From: Serilophus lunatus
Taxonomy: Eukaryota; Chordata; Aves; Passeriformes; Eurylaimidae
DNA length: 64,000 bases
NCBI GenBank assembly: GCA_013399895.1
Contig: VXBA01001841.1
Coordinates: 463,951-527,950, forward strand
Direction: 5' to 3'
Below, in pieces: positions 51,471-61,342 of this stretch (within the stretch, counting starts at the first letter, position 1; each line of letters starts with the position of its first letter). The position numbers were made by a program, and so were the translations under genes. The notes under the pieces are model-generated. The model made no database searches and was not told where the DNA came from. It saw only the letters and a list, made by a program, of their open reading frames with translations.

Positions 51471-52462
51471 CTAACAATTGTCCTGCTCACCACGGGCAAC
51501 TGAGGCATATGACCAGGAAGTGCCTCCCAATGGGTCGGAGGGATTGTGGCTCTGACTACCCCCCCCCCCGCCATGAACCACTGGAGTGGTGCTCACTTTC
51601 ACTATTTGCTTCTTCACCTGTTTTTTCTCCTTAATTTCACAGACTCGGTCAAGCAGGACACTCTTGGGTTTCCTGTCCCACTGCCTCATGTTCTCTCCAT
51701 GGTCATGGAGAAAGTACCAAAGGCTCCTCCTCAAGATGAAACCAGGTCATGTGGCTAGAGGATATTGGGTGCGGGCTGCAGGACATTTGGCTTGGACCGG
51801 TGCAACAGGGATGGTGTCCTGTTGAGGCTGGATCGTGCTCATAACCTTGCTGGTAATGTCATCTTTAATTTTATTCAGTTCATTCGCCAGCAGGTGAACA
51901 GGGGCCACCCAGCATCAGGTTGTAGGACAGACGGTGTCCTCGTACATCCTGAACTTCTTAATCATGTTGCCCACTGTGTCCTTGGTGTTGCCAAGCTGAA
52001 GGATGGCCAGGAATGGGAAGTAGGATTCAAGTGCCAGGCACGACAGCTGTTGGAACATGCCGGGAGTGCACCAGACGTGGTCTGGGTCCCCAAAGTCAGG
52101 TCCATTATTGGAGAAGGATAACCATCTCCCTCAGCCTCTGGATGCCCCCTTCCACAGAGGACCATAATTTTTGCAGTCTATTGAGGCTGAGTTCACCAAC
52201 ACGCCTGTCACAGATGGTCGTCAGGAGCTGTCTTGAGAGGCTGAGAGGCCCCTGGACCCCCCTTGTCAATGCCTGAATTGAGCGCCAGGCCTCTTATGCC
52301 TCATACCTCCCTACCATCAAGGGTGGTATCATCATGCACAAAGCCCCAGACACAGAGCAACCAGCAGGGCAATGAGTCACCCGTCTGTCATCCAATGTCT
52401 TTTTTCAGCTTATGCAGGGCTTCGAATGACATTGACTTGATGATGACAATGGGCTCGGGTTC
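51471..52462 (-). pseudogene. Degenerate gag
   Basis: Gag-like sequence runs through at least three frames. One segment (about 52224-52110) reads LTTICDRRVGELSLNRLQKL. Another (52097-51915) reads PDHVWCTPGMFQQLSCLALE and continues FPFLAILQLGNTKDTVGNMI, which looks like capsid-type alpha-helical sequence. In the same frame as the latter, after a TGA at 51917-51915, come LANELNKIKDDITSKVM (coiled-coil-like), a second TGA near 51749, then LWYFLHDHGENMRQWDRKP and a K/E/Q-rich segment. The end is a G-rich, polar tail stopping at 51471. No CCHC zinc knuckle was seen. Gag forms the virus core; this copy has several frameshifts and stops. Assignment rests on position between leader and protease and on composition. 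Confidence 0.65.
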
Positions 52463-52855
52463 CTATGCCGACCCAGACGAGGTTGGTCTCTCCACTGGCT
52501 TTGGTGACTTCCGTCTTTTGAATGGGGTCATGGCTGCTGGAGTTGACCCACCAGCTGCCTCTAGGTTGAATCTCTGACCAGCACCCCTAGCCTCACAGAC
52601 CCTGGTCACTGTCACCCAGAAACCTCCCAGCCTATCCCTAAAGATGGAATAGCCCGTGGACAGCATGCATAGGAGGAACATGAGGAAGAATAGAATGTCC
52701 TTAAAATCCAAGTGGATTTTGACCACATCCAAACCAGTAAGACCATAACTGCGCAGGATGGTGGTGCTCTGCCCTACTCCCCCCCAGGAATGTGGAATTA
52801 AGCAGCTATCCCCAGGGATCAGTGTTAAAGACATAGTAATTTTTAAGTCACCCAT
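52463..52855 (-). pseudogene. Leader/gag N-terminal frame with a hydrophobic segment
   Basis: A 130-codon open frame lies between the primer binding site and the degenerate gag. After a polar start it has DILFFLMFLLCMLSTGYSIF, a convincing single membrane-spanning helix, followed by basic residues (RDRLGG). It ends in a polar, proline-rich and basic stretch (TPFKRRKSPKPVERPTSS) before TAG at 52463-52465. The frame continues past that stop as EPEPIVIIKSMSFEALHKLK, so it was probably once longer. A membrane segment in this position is unusual for a plain Gag. It recalls glycosylated-Gag or leader-peptide arrangements but could also be an inserted host fragment or chance. No homolog is named. 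Confidence 0.45.
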
Positions 52856-53091
52856 ACACTTTCGTTATGGCAACTGGGGGTGACCAGTTGGCCCAGCCCT
52901 GGATTCAATAGGTGAATTTAATGGTGGCCAAAATGAACATGGCAAAGGTCCAAGCCAATGAAATTGTCCACAAAGGGGAACACCAAATATATGGGTACCT
53001 GCCAGACAAAACGAGCCACACTTGAGAAAACTGTTGTTATACTTCAAGGGAGTGCCCTAAACCTGCTGATGCCTCTATTAGTGTTTCATCA

Positions 53092-53109
53092 GCCACACGT
53101 TCGGCGCCA
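53092..53109 (-). promoter_or_regulatory. Primer binding site, lysine tRNA type
   Basis: On the minus strand the 18 bases read TGGCGCCGAACGTGTGGC. By my count this matches the tRNA-Lys1,2 primer site of retroviruses at 16 of 18 positions. It lies 6 bases (TTTCCT) after the CA that ends the LTR, the expected place. It fixes the element's strand and the inner LTR boundary. Confidence 0.88.
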
Positions 53110-53185
53110 AGGAAATGTGGTGGTTTTAACACTAGGGGGTGCAACACTGGTGAAAGACTGAATAGAGATGCAAGAGCAACACAGA

Positions 53186-53191
53186 TTTATT
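53186..53191 (-). terminator. LTR polyadenylation signal
   Basis: AATAAA on the minus strand (TTTATT on plus), about 400 bp downstream of the TATA-like box and 75 bp before the LTR end. This would mark the R/U5 region. Confidence 0.6.
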
Positions 53192-53593
53192 TTCTATGAG
53201 TCATATAGGCCTTATAGAATCCCATGAGGCACTAAAGAGATACAACAAATAACCACTCAACAATGTCACACAATAATAAAAAAAAGAAATGACAAACTGC
53301 ACCTCCAAGCAGACTGGTGGGCTAAGGAGCAGAGGGAAGGAAGGGAAAGCTATCTGAAAGATGGTATCTCCCAGTCTTGGAGCCCCTTAAAGACAAAACA
53401 GTGAGAAGGACCCTCCCCCCCAGGATCCCAAGGGGAAAAATACCACACTGTTGCAGCTGGGCTGTGTTCTGATGCCACTGTCGGGGCTCCAGTACTGCTG
53501 CGGGATGAAGGGAACTGGGAAGGACCAGGAGGCAGTCAGTGTTATTTAGACCACAAGAAGCTGGCCAAAAGGGACAGAACTTCTGAGGTTCTG

Positions 53594-53605
53594 CCTTTTA
53601 TGGGC
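53594..53605 (-). promoter_or_regulatory. LTR TATA-like box
   Basis: Minus strand GCCCATAAAAGG. The same string, AGCCCATAAAAG, is preserved at 57581-57592 in the related LTR although flanking sequence has diverged. That supports a core promoter element. Confidence 0.5.
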
Positions 53606-54592
53606 TCTTGATATTGCATGAACTTGGTGTCCTCTTCTTGGCCAGGCTGTCTTCCTATTAGTTAGCAGTCCTTTCTGAGATCTCAGCGTGCTGAGCAAAA
53701 TGGCGCTTCCCGCAAAAAAGACATGTTCTCTGGACCAGGGGCCTGGTGGTCGCCACCACCACTGGCCACAAGGCACTCCTGGGGCCAGCAGCACCACCTG
53801 CAGGCTGCCCCTGCTGTCATGGATCCACTCTGAGTGGTGGCACTGGCCCGGGGAGCCAACCCTGCCCCATTCATCATCTGCTGCTGCTGCTGGGGTCTGG
53901 CCCCACCCTCCACGGCCATGCTGATGGCCGCTGGGCTCTGGAAACCCCAGGAGGAGGGACAAGGGCTGCTGGGGGCTGTGGGGGGCTCTGCCACCCCCTG
54001 GTGGGGTGCAGGGCTTCCCCCACCCCTGCTGGGGCCAGGCTACCACCCCATGGCACCTGGGGACAGGCTCAGGATTTGCTCTGGGGGTGCCCTACATCCA
54101 GGCATGGGCCGTGCTGAGCCAGCCCCCTGCAGGCACTTGGGGAAGGTCCCAACAGAGCCCCAGAGCACCCTGCGGCCAGACACGGCTCCAAGCTGGGCCA
54201 GCCTGCAGAGCATGGGAGGCTAGCAGAGCCCGGGGAGAGCCCTGGCCCTGGGGGGGAGCGGGCAAAGGCAGCTCCCATCCCCACCCGACTCCCTAGGAGA
54301 GAAGAGGCAGGAGCAGGGGCCACCCCATCTCCAGCCCAGCCTGGGGGAGCCGTGGGGGACAGCTGGGAGCAGCTCCCTCCCACTGCACAGCCTCCCGGGT
54401 GGGCCCTGATGTCAAGCATGGCCTGAGGGGCCTGCAGAGCCTGAGGGGCCCGCAGTCACTCCGTGCAACCACTTGGGGAGGGGTTTCACCACCCAAGTTG
54501 GCTGTTTCCCTTCTCAAGGAAAAAAAAACGAGTTTAAAGAAAACAACCTTCCCTCTCCCCTCAAGACAGAACCGCTTTCCTAACCCACTACA

Positions 54593-54937
54593 CCTACATT
54601 GCAAATATTCAAACTCAAATGTTAAACCAAAGATACAGAGTCACAGAAACACTTTCAAACTATGATGACCTTATGTGTTTTATGCCTGTTCCTCACAGAA
54701 CTCATCTAGCAAGTACAATATGTGGGAGAGATTCACGATCTTGTAGCTGCTGAACCACTTGCCTGCTCTTCCAGCTGACCAATAAGGAAGTTGGATAAGT
54801 TACAGTTAAGGAATGATTTCTATTCCTCATCTCCAGTGAGAGGTGCAATATATGACTATGACAATGACCAAGATAGGACATAATTTTACTGCTAAGAGAA
54901 CTCTGTGATGAATTGGCCACATTTAACTTTTCTTTCT

Positions 54938-54980
<43 letters not shown>

Positions 54981-57114
54981 CTTGTCTTCATAATAAAACC
55001 TCTAAAGTTTTATGGTGTGCCCCAATGATGAGTTCTTGATGTAGCTAGCCCTCAAGACTAAAACAAAGTTTTGCCTATGGAATTTACTTTCCTCCAATAT
55101 CAGAGTTTTTCAGTCTGTCAAACCTCAGTTCTTACCTCTTCATGCAGATTTTCAAGCTCTGACAAATGACTGAGTATCTGATATGCAATTCAGTTTTTGC
55201 TGGAAGATTCATAGTTTAAAAGGGAAGGTGATAAAAAAGTAACAAGCCCAGTGGAAGAACTTAAATTTTTGTTCCAAATTCCCAAAACACAGAAGCAGTT
55301 TGGGGTTTCCATTTACAGGGCAGGTATATGTTGCATCAAAAGACTGAAAATAATTTTATGTGTGCTGTAGCGTTTAAACACAGACTACTGAAGTCCTTGG
55401 AGCTTCAAAAAGTACTTGGAGATACATTTCTCCTTCAGGGTATATTATTATATTGTGACAGCCATGATACAAAAGTGGCACAGCTACGCTATCATGAACC
55501 AGGAGGCAAAGGGGAATAAATAGAGGCAAGAAAAACATAAATCTCCTTTATACTCTTCCCCATTCCCCCCTCTCCTCCCAGAGGGTGCAACCATACCTTC
55601 CTGCACAACCCTGGAGATTACAATCCCCTGACTTGCTTATGCCGTCCTTAAATTCTTCCATGTTGCACAGGAAGGAGGAGCCAGCACACAGCAGTGCTTT
55701 GAACGAACATCCCCTACAATTCTTTTTGCCTTCCAAGCAAGCTGTCATTTACCTTCTGTCACACAGTCATTAGTTATACGAAATTCATGTTCTTAGTTGC
55801 TGCATTTAGCATACCAAGGCCCTTTTGTGCGTCTGGATTGATATAATCCAAAATGGAAGTTAACTGTTTGGGGCTGTAATCTATAAAGCAGCACAAGCTC
55901 ACGCTCTTTTCTTTCTGCACAAGATGTAGAGATAGTATCTCAGAAATATGTGAGTCTGGGGAATCAAATTCCTGAGACAGACTGCTGTCTCATGCTGAAG
56001 CATCATGAGAATCAACTGTATTGCATTTCTGGCATGAGATTCCCTCAAGGGATCAAATCCTGTAGGTGTACTCAGAGCATGTAAAACATACCACGACAAG
56101 GGCACAGCTCTCACTAAACAGCATGGCAGCTGTCATGTTTCTTAAAAAACAAGGCTAGAAGACTATGTGATACTTGTTTCTGACCCTTCCCCTCATCTTT
56201 AATACCAGTGGGATATTTGGATGCTTTTCCATTCTTTTCCTGAATGTTTGCTCACTTAAATCTCTTACCATAGTCTGTGCTAATCACCAAGTTACTGACA
56301 AGCTTTGCATGTGGGAATACACTTTCACAGCCCTTTCTTGAAATTGCTTCACTTTCCAGAAAATAATTTAAAGATTCAAAAATAAAATTACAGATAAAAG
56401 GAAAGCAAGACATAGTCAAGAGCACCGGAATTGGGATTTTGAGATTTAGTGTTTTTTCTTGAAGCAGGGCCTGATTTTTGGAGCAGGCTCTGAGAACATC
56501 TGACTTTAGCATCATGGCTGAAGACAGCAGGAAAGCAGCATCCTGATGGAGCTCTGCTCTGGACTCCAGAGCAATCCAGAGCCAAAAGTACTTTTACTTA
56601 AAAAATGTTCGAGCAAATATAAAATTGAACCCATACAGATCATTTAACATGATGTCTCTTTGGATACAGACAGGATTTAGTCAGAGATCTTGATAACCGC
56701 TATGGAGATAGTAGCTGCAAATTACACACATGTATCAATCCCCCAAATCTTGTTACAAAATTAACCTCCTAATCTAAGTCCTGAATGTTTTCCATGCGAA
56801 TAAACACACAAGGCTCGATTAATTAAAATACTTTTATTTTGGTTTAAATTGAGGAGTTTTATACGATATAGAATGGTACCAATGAAAGACATTTTCAGTA
56901 TGTCTTTAGACATGTAGTATGACACAGTAAGTGCATTTTCTTTCATAGTGCACACATCACCTTACATTTCTAGTGATTCCTCTACTACATGAAACACATA
57001 ATTTGGTACTATTCTCAAAAGTACTGAAGAATGAGTATTATGAATTCTGTGTAAGCAAAAAGAACGCAAATAACCATTGTTTCAAATTTAGACCTGCCTT
57101 ACAAATTTCATTCA
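54593..57114. other. Non-coding stretch between the two LTRs
   Basis: The sequence is mixed AT-rich and balanced, with no gag, pol or env similarity. The two LTRs are therefore not the ends of one provirus with an internal region here. Frames of 60-87 codons on both strands (for example 56252-56515 minus) show no domains. Confidence 0.55.
54940..54977. repeat. Poly-T tract, 38 nt
   Basis: An unbroken run of 38 T after a pyrimidine lead (TTTCTTTCTTC). No retrocopied sequence is recognisable next to it. Confidence 0.95.
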
Positions 57115-58334
57115 TGGCTGGGCTTTGTGAACGAAGATACACGGGGAGCCAACAGAGACGAGAGACTCAATGGAGAAACAACAACAGAACCTATTATTAT
57201 GTAGGGGCTCTATAAACTCTGGAACCTCAAGGCACAAACTGATTACAGAAAACAATGACCCAACAATATTATGCAAGAAGGAAAAATAACCAGCTGCTTC
57301 TCCGAGCTGGGTGGTGGGCTGTGGAGCGAGGGAAGGAGGAAGGCTAGCCTGAAGATGGCACTGGTCCCACACTGGAGCTGCTGAAAAAGAACGACAGTGA
57401 GAGGAACCCCAAGGGGAACCCAAAGGGGAAAGATATCACAAACTCCTGTCACCCTGTGGTTCCTCTGCTGGCACTGCCTCAGCCACGATGATACCACATG
57501 GCCTAGGGACACAGGAGCAGGAGCTGACCCTCTCCCAGCACCGAAGGAAGCTGAAAGAGGCAGGACTTCTGTTCCTCCAGCTTTTATGGGCTGTCTGATC
57601 TTGTGTTTTCTTGAGGCAACCTCCCGGGTGCATTGCCTCCCCATTGGAAGGTGGCACAGGAGTGCCGCCCCCTCTCCGACATCTGAGCAAGTGGCCAATA
57701 TGGTGTTCCCACCAAAAATGCCTCACGGTGAGCCTTTGCCAGGAGGAGGGGCCCCAATGCCACCCTGCCAGCACTGCAGATGCCCAAGGCCCTGGGGTAC
57801 CACCTGTGGGCTGTGCCCGCTGCCACGGATCCACTCTGCGCAGTGGCACTGGCTCAAGAGGCCGGCCCCACCACGCACACTGGCAGCTGCTGCTGCGGGA
57901 TGGAGCCCCACCCCCCGCAGCCACTAGCATGGCCACTGGGGCCAGCTGCTGCTGCTGGGAACAACCCCTTCCGCCACTGGCGCATCTGCTGGGGCCGGTT
58001 CCCCTCATCAGGGCCAGCTCCCGCCACCGTGATAGCTGCTGAGGCCAGTAGGATCGGCCCCTGCACAGCCCAGGGGTGTTCCACAACCAGGTGTGGCCCA
58101 GCCTGTGTCAGCCCCACTGGTACCCAGGGATGGACCCAACCCTGCTGGCACCCAAGGTCAGACTTAGACCACTGGCACTCAGGGTCAGACCTGGGCCCAC
58201 CAGTACCCAGGGTCAGAGGTCTCACAGTCTAGTCCTGTTTCCTTCTCAGGAAAATGAAAAAACAAGTTTTAAACAGCAAAATCCCCCTCCTCTCAACCTA
58301 AAAAACCCCAAACAACCTTCCTAAACCCACTATA
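57115..58334 (-). mobile_element. Solo LTR related to the ERV at 51-54 kb
   Basis: On the minus strand it begins near TATAGTGGGTTTAGGAAGG and parallels the LTR at 53116-54592 throughout: an AAACTTGTTTT block, a GC-rich U3, the conserved CCATAAAAG, then the CTGGTGGGC-type R/U5 region (plus strand GGTGGGCTGTGGAGCGAGGGAAGG against GGTGGGCTAAGGAGCAGAGGGAAGG). It is shorter and clearly diverged, so it is a separate, older or different-subfamily insertion. No internal retroviral genes lie next to it, so it is best called a solo LTR. The left end and the terminal dinucleotides are degraded, and no target duplication was found. Frames up to 216 codons within it come from the GC-rich content and are not genes. 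Confidence 0.7.
57581..57592 (-). promoter_or_regulatory. TATA-like box in the solo LTR
   Basis: Minus strand AGCCCATAAAAG, the counterpart of the box at 53594-53605. Confidence 0.45.
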
Positions 58335-58349
58335 TATGGGAAGGGCTCT

Positions 58350-58622
58350 ACCCAAGTTTTGTGCAAGTGCGCTGATGATTAAAAAGTCTGGTTGCAAAGG
58401 CACAGTGGAAAGTCTCCTTAGGCGGTATTGATGAGACACGGTTCTTTCTGCGTTGTCTTTTCTCCTCAAGACTGATTCTACGTGCATTCTCAACAGAGGC
58501 AGCAGTGTTATGAATGGTGTGTCTCCATGTCTCTCGATTGGAGGCCAGAGTGGAGCACTGGTGGCAGTCAATACAGCCAGCACTGAGGTATTGTTTCAGG
58601 GAATCCTTGTGTTCTCAGTCCT
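58350..58622 (-). pseudogene. Non-LTR retrotransposon ORF2 C-terminal fragment, not CR1
   Basis: On the minus strand about 89 codons read DSLKQYLSAGCIDCHQCSTL, then NRETWRHTIHNTAASVENAR, EEKRQRRKNR, and KETFHCAFATRLFNHQRTCT before TAG at 58350. The order 'short K-D-S-L-K helix, W-x-x-x-[IV] helix with [AV]-x-x-x-E-x-x-R, basic K-R-x-x-R-K patch, then a C...H...C finger-like end' is the C-terminal tail found after the reverse transcriptase in a widespread animal LINE group (RTE-like or related). The usual C-x-x-C start of the finger has decayed to C-A-F-A. One TGA sits near the upstream edge (D-stop-E-H-K). The fragment begins near a poly-T tract (58662-58679, plus) and ends 15 bases from the solo LTR. 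The exact clade is unsure. Confidence 0.6.
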
Positions 58623-61280
58623 CTTGTTATTATTCTACATAAAGAACAGGGGATTTTTTTCACTTTTTTTTTTTTTTTTAATTTTAATAGGAAAATGTCA
58701 TTTAATGAATGCAGAGCTGCTTTTGTGGAAAGATATTACTAAAGAAGAAATAAGAGTAGTGAGGTTTTCTCACATTCAGGATGTGAGAAGAAGCAGAGAC
58801 AGATGTATTGCAGAACTGAGCAAGTGTTTGGAATAATGACTTAGTCCTTGAAAGTTCAGGTGGATATTATACTGCCCAGGCTAAGAGGTTTCTAGAATAG
58901 AAATAGCTGAATTCTTTTACTATGGGCTGTACACCTTAGTAAGTAAATATTGATTGATCTGGACTGATTCCAAAGAATAATTAGTATGTACTGTTATAAA
59001 ATTTGGCAAAACTTAAAACTAAATTCTTAATTCTCATTCAAAACTTGAACTGGACACCGATTTCATACATGTCAGGTGATTTTCATAGCACATGTAACGT
59101 TCTTGTGAAAATTTTCCTCCTCTCCCAGTTTGACATTTTGGGTTGCTAACTTTAAGACAAAAAAAAATTTATATATTTTGTAGCTTCAGTACTAGTATAT
59201 TTATGAAGGTTAAGCATTAACTTTGCTCCCAGTGACACAGGAAATGGACTGAAGAAAGGTTTTCCACCTCACCAATAAACACTTTATACTTCTTTGTTAC
59301 TGTACAGTGGGCAATATGCCTCTACATTCCCTTAATTTTAAGGAAGTGTTAGAAGTTTCCAACATCTGTGTTATAGGGAAAAAAAAAGTCTGAAATTGTT
59401 AAGTTAATAGAATGGGAAAGCTATTGACCTCTTGCCTCTCTGCCTCTATTTTTTGTCTTTCTTTATATACACACATTTATTTAAAATATATTCTGTTTTC
59501 TGATGTTACAATTCTAGCTGTACTTGCTATACTTCATTTAGGAAATGACAACTAGCAAGTTAACTTTTTTAGCTCAGCATATGTGAGTATATACAAACTC
59601 ATGCATAAACATAAACCAAACTACCCAGTGGAAAAAAAGGCTAGTACCTTTTTTAGAGCACAAATGAAAAATAGCAGCCAATGAGAGCTGAAAACTGCAT
59701 GATCCTAGTTGCTGAGAGGATGACTTATTTGTCCATGCTACCCAAGAAGGCAGAAAACTGAGGAGTGGGCAGATATCTGAGTAACAAAAGATAACTTTAC
59801 AGTACATCAGCTCTGAGAGTTTAATGCAGTGATATTAAAGCATGAGTGTGCGGAGGCGTGTGCAGTGACAGGCAGAGAGCTGCGTCTGTTATGCAAGTGG
59901 AATGAAGCCAAGCACAGAAGATGGGGATTATTTTATTTTTTTATCCATTGACTTCAAACTCTCAGTGTACATGCACTCTTACAAAAGTGAATTTTCCATT
60001 CAGTTAACAACTACTGCTTACACAGCAACAGAAAGTTACACTAAACCAATGTAAATAACCTTACCAATAGTATGCTTTTTGAACTCATAAAGGGCACTTT
60101 TGCCTCACTCACCTTCATCCTGACTTCCACAGAAAGAAGATCCTTCCTACTTTGTCATTTTGATCGGATTAGTTGTGAGAACTTTTGCATCTCTTCTACT
60201 TTTTAACATATCAGGTACTGTTTTGAATCTACATTTAAGACTTTTTAAGACACTTTCTTCTCTTCCTACAAACTTGTATTCCTGATCTGAACAATCACTT
60301 TTAGTCACCAACTGGTAAATACTACTAGTTGCAGTTACTCTCCTGCTAAGCCTCTGGGCAAATACTTTCCTAGTATTTCTCATGATGCCCCGCAGATGTG
60401 GTAGACCATCATCACCAGAAACACCAGAAAACCACAGAAGTCTCCTTTGCCATGGTAGCTACAAAAAGCTCAACATGTGTTTTGCTATACTGTGAGTAGC
60501 CATGTAAATATTATTCACTCAACTACCTTTTAGTGATGAAAGGATTGTCAGAGACCTGTGTTGTGGTGGCTTCAGGCTTTGATTAGGAGTCACCTGACTT
60601 CTCAAGTCTGTTCCACTGTAGGCTTGACCCATTGCTGCTTTTCTTTGACTCTTAAGGTTGTCCATCTTCCCATTTTTGTTGCTTACTAGAAAATAAAGAT
60701 TAAATCAAAACATCATTTTGTTATACCCATCTTTGAAGCATGCAAAACTCTGTTCTCAGAAGCAATGAAAACCATTCACTGCTTCAAGGTCAAATGTTGC
60801 AAAAGAAATGTCAAAGACTTTTGAAAAGGTTTGAAAGAGCAGCAATTCATTACATTTCTCAACAAAAATATTACAGAGGAGAGAATAACCTGTTTGACTA
60901 CTAAAACAAAGGAGAATTAAGGCACTTGTAATTAGATGAAGTAGGAACATAGTAAAAAATAACTTAAACGAATATCTTAAACAATATATTGTCGCTAAAT
61001 CAAAATCCAAGATGAAAACAGCTTCACCGAGAACGATATTTTGGAATATAACTATATAAATATAAACTACAAATGGACTATGGAGAAGAAAATAGAAGTA
61101 CTTACAACTGTGATACCTCCAGCTATTTCTCATTTCTTTTGCTCTGTCTCACAAAAGTTCCAGCAGCAAGAATAACACCTCCAGGAACTTATCATCAACC
61201 AATGGAGAATTATTTCACTTATTGTCTCCTGTGTTTGGGATTCCATTGGTAACCAAAAGATCATCCCAAAGAACAAATAA

Positions 61281-61342
61281 TATTGATATACTATGTATAT
61301 TTATAGATATATATTAATATATAATATAGATATATCAATATA
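61281..61342. repeat. AT-rich inverted repeat
   Basis: Arms ATATTGATATA (61281-61291) and TATATCAATAT (61332-61342) are perfect complements flanking about 40 bp of A/T-only sequence with TATA repeats. It could extrude as a cruciform or simply be a chance product of TA-rich simple sequence. Confidence 0.6.

Larger units (their letters stand above)
50873..54592 (-). mobile_element. 3'-truncated endogenous retrovirus with lysine-type primer site
   Basis: Read on the minus strand, the element has a complete 5' LTR (54592 to 53116), a primer binding site, a leader, broken gag, protease and the first part of reverse transcriptase. It then stops abruptly near 50873 inside the reverse transcriptase N-terminus. 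No RNase H, integrase, env or 3' LTR follows, so 3' sequence was lost by deletion or rearrangement. The gag end, protease and pol lie in one frame, interrupted by in-frame stops. The lysine-tRNA primer points to a class II (beta-like) or class III lineage; the proteins alone did not let me decide. It is non-functional. Confidence 0.85.
53116..54592 (-). repeat. 5' LTR of the lysine-primed ERV, about 1.48 kb
   Basis: On the minus strand it starts TGTAGTGGGTTAGG and ends ACCACCACA just before the primer binding site. The first 850 bp or so (54.59-53.72 kb) hold a GC-rich U3. This is followed by a TATA-like CCATAAAAG and an AATAAA-type signal. It aligns with 57115-58334 in the same orientation. 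The region generates many overlapping 60-166-codon frames on both strands through its high GC content; none is a gene. About 1.5 kb is long for an LTR. Confidence 0.8.

Noticed and set aside
51765..52577. Plus-strand frames of 87-118 codons across the gag region
   Set aside because: They are antisense shadows of the minus-strand gag remnant.
53546..54604. Frames of 100-166 codons within the 53-54.6 kb LTR
   Set aside because: They lie in U3/R of an LTR defined by its primer binding site and terminal sequences; no protein similarity is seen.
54593..57114. Reading the two LTRs at 53-58 kb as the ends of one provirus
   Set aside because: The interval has no retroviral coding similarity, the primer binding site and gag lie on the other side of the first LTR, and the two LTRs differ too much in length and sequence.
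57397..58232. Frames up to 216 codons on both strands in the 57-58 kb block
   Set aside because: The block aligns with the ERV LTR at 53-54.6 kb. Stops are rare because of GC content, and frames on both strands are equally long.
60756..61133. Hydrophobic 125-codon minus frame
   Set aside because: The F/L/I-rich composition follows from antisense of A-rich DNA. It has no regular membrane-helix spacing or known motif.
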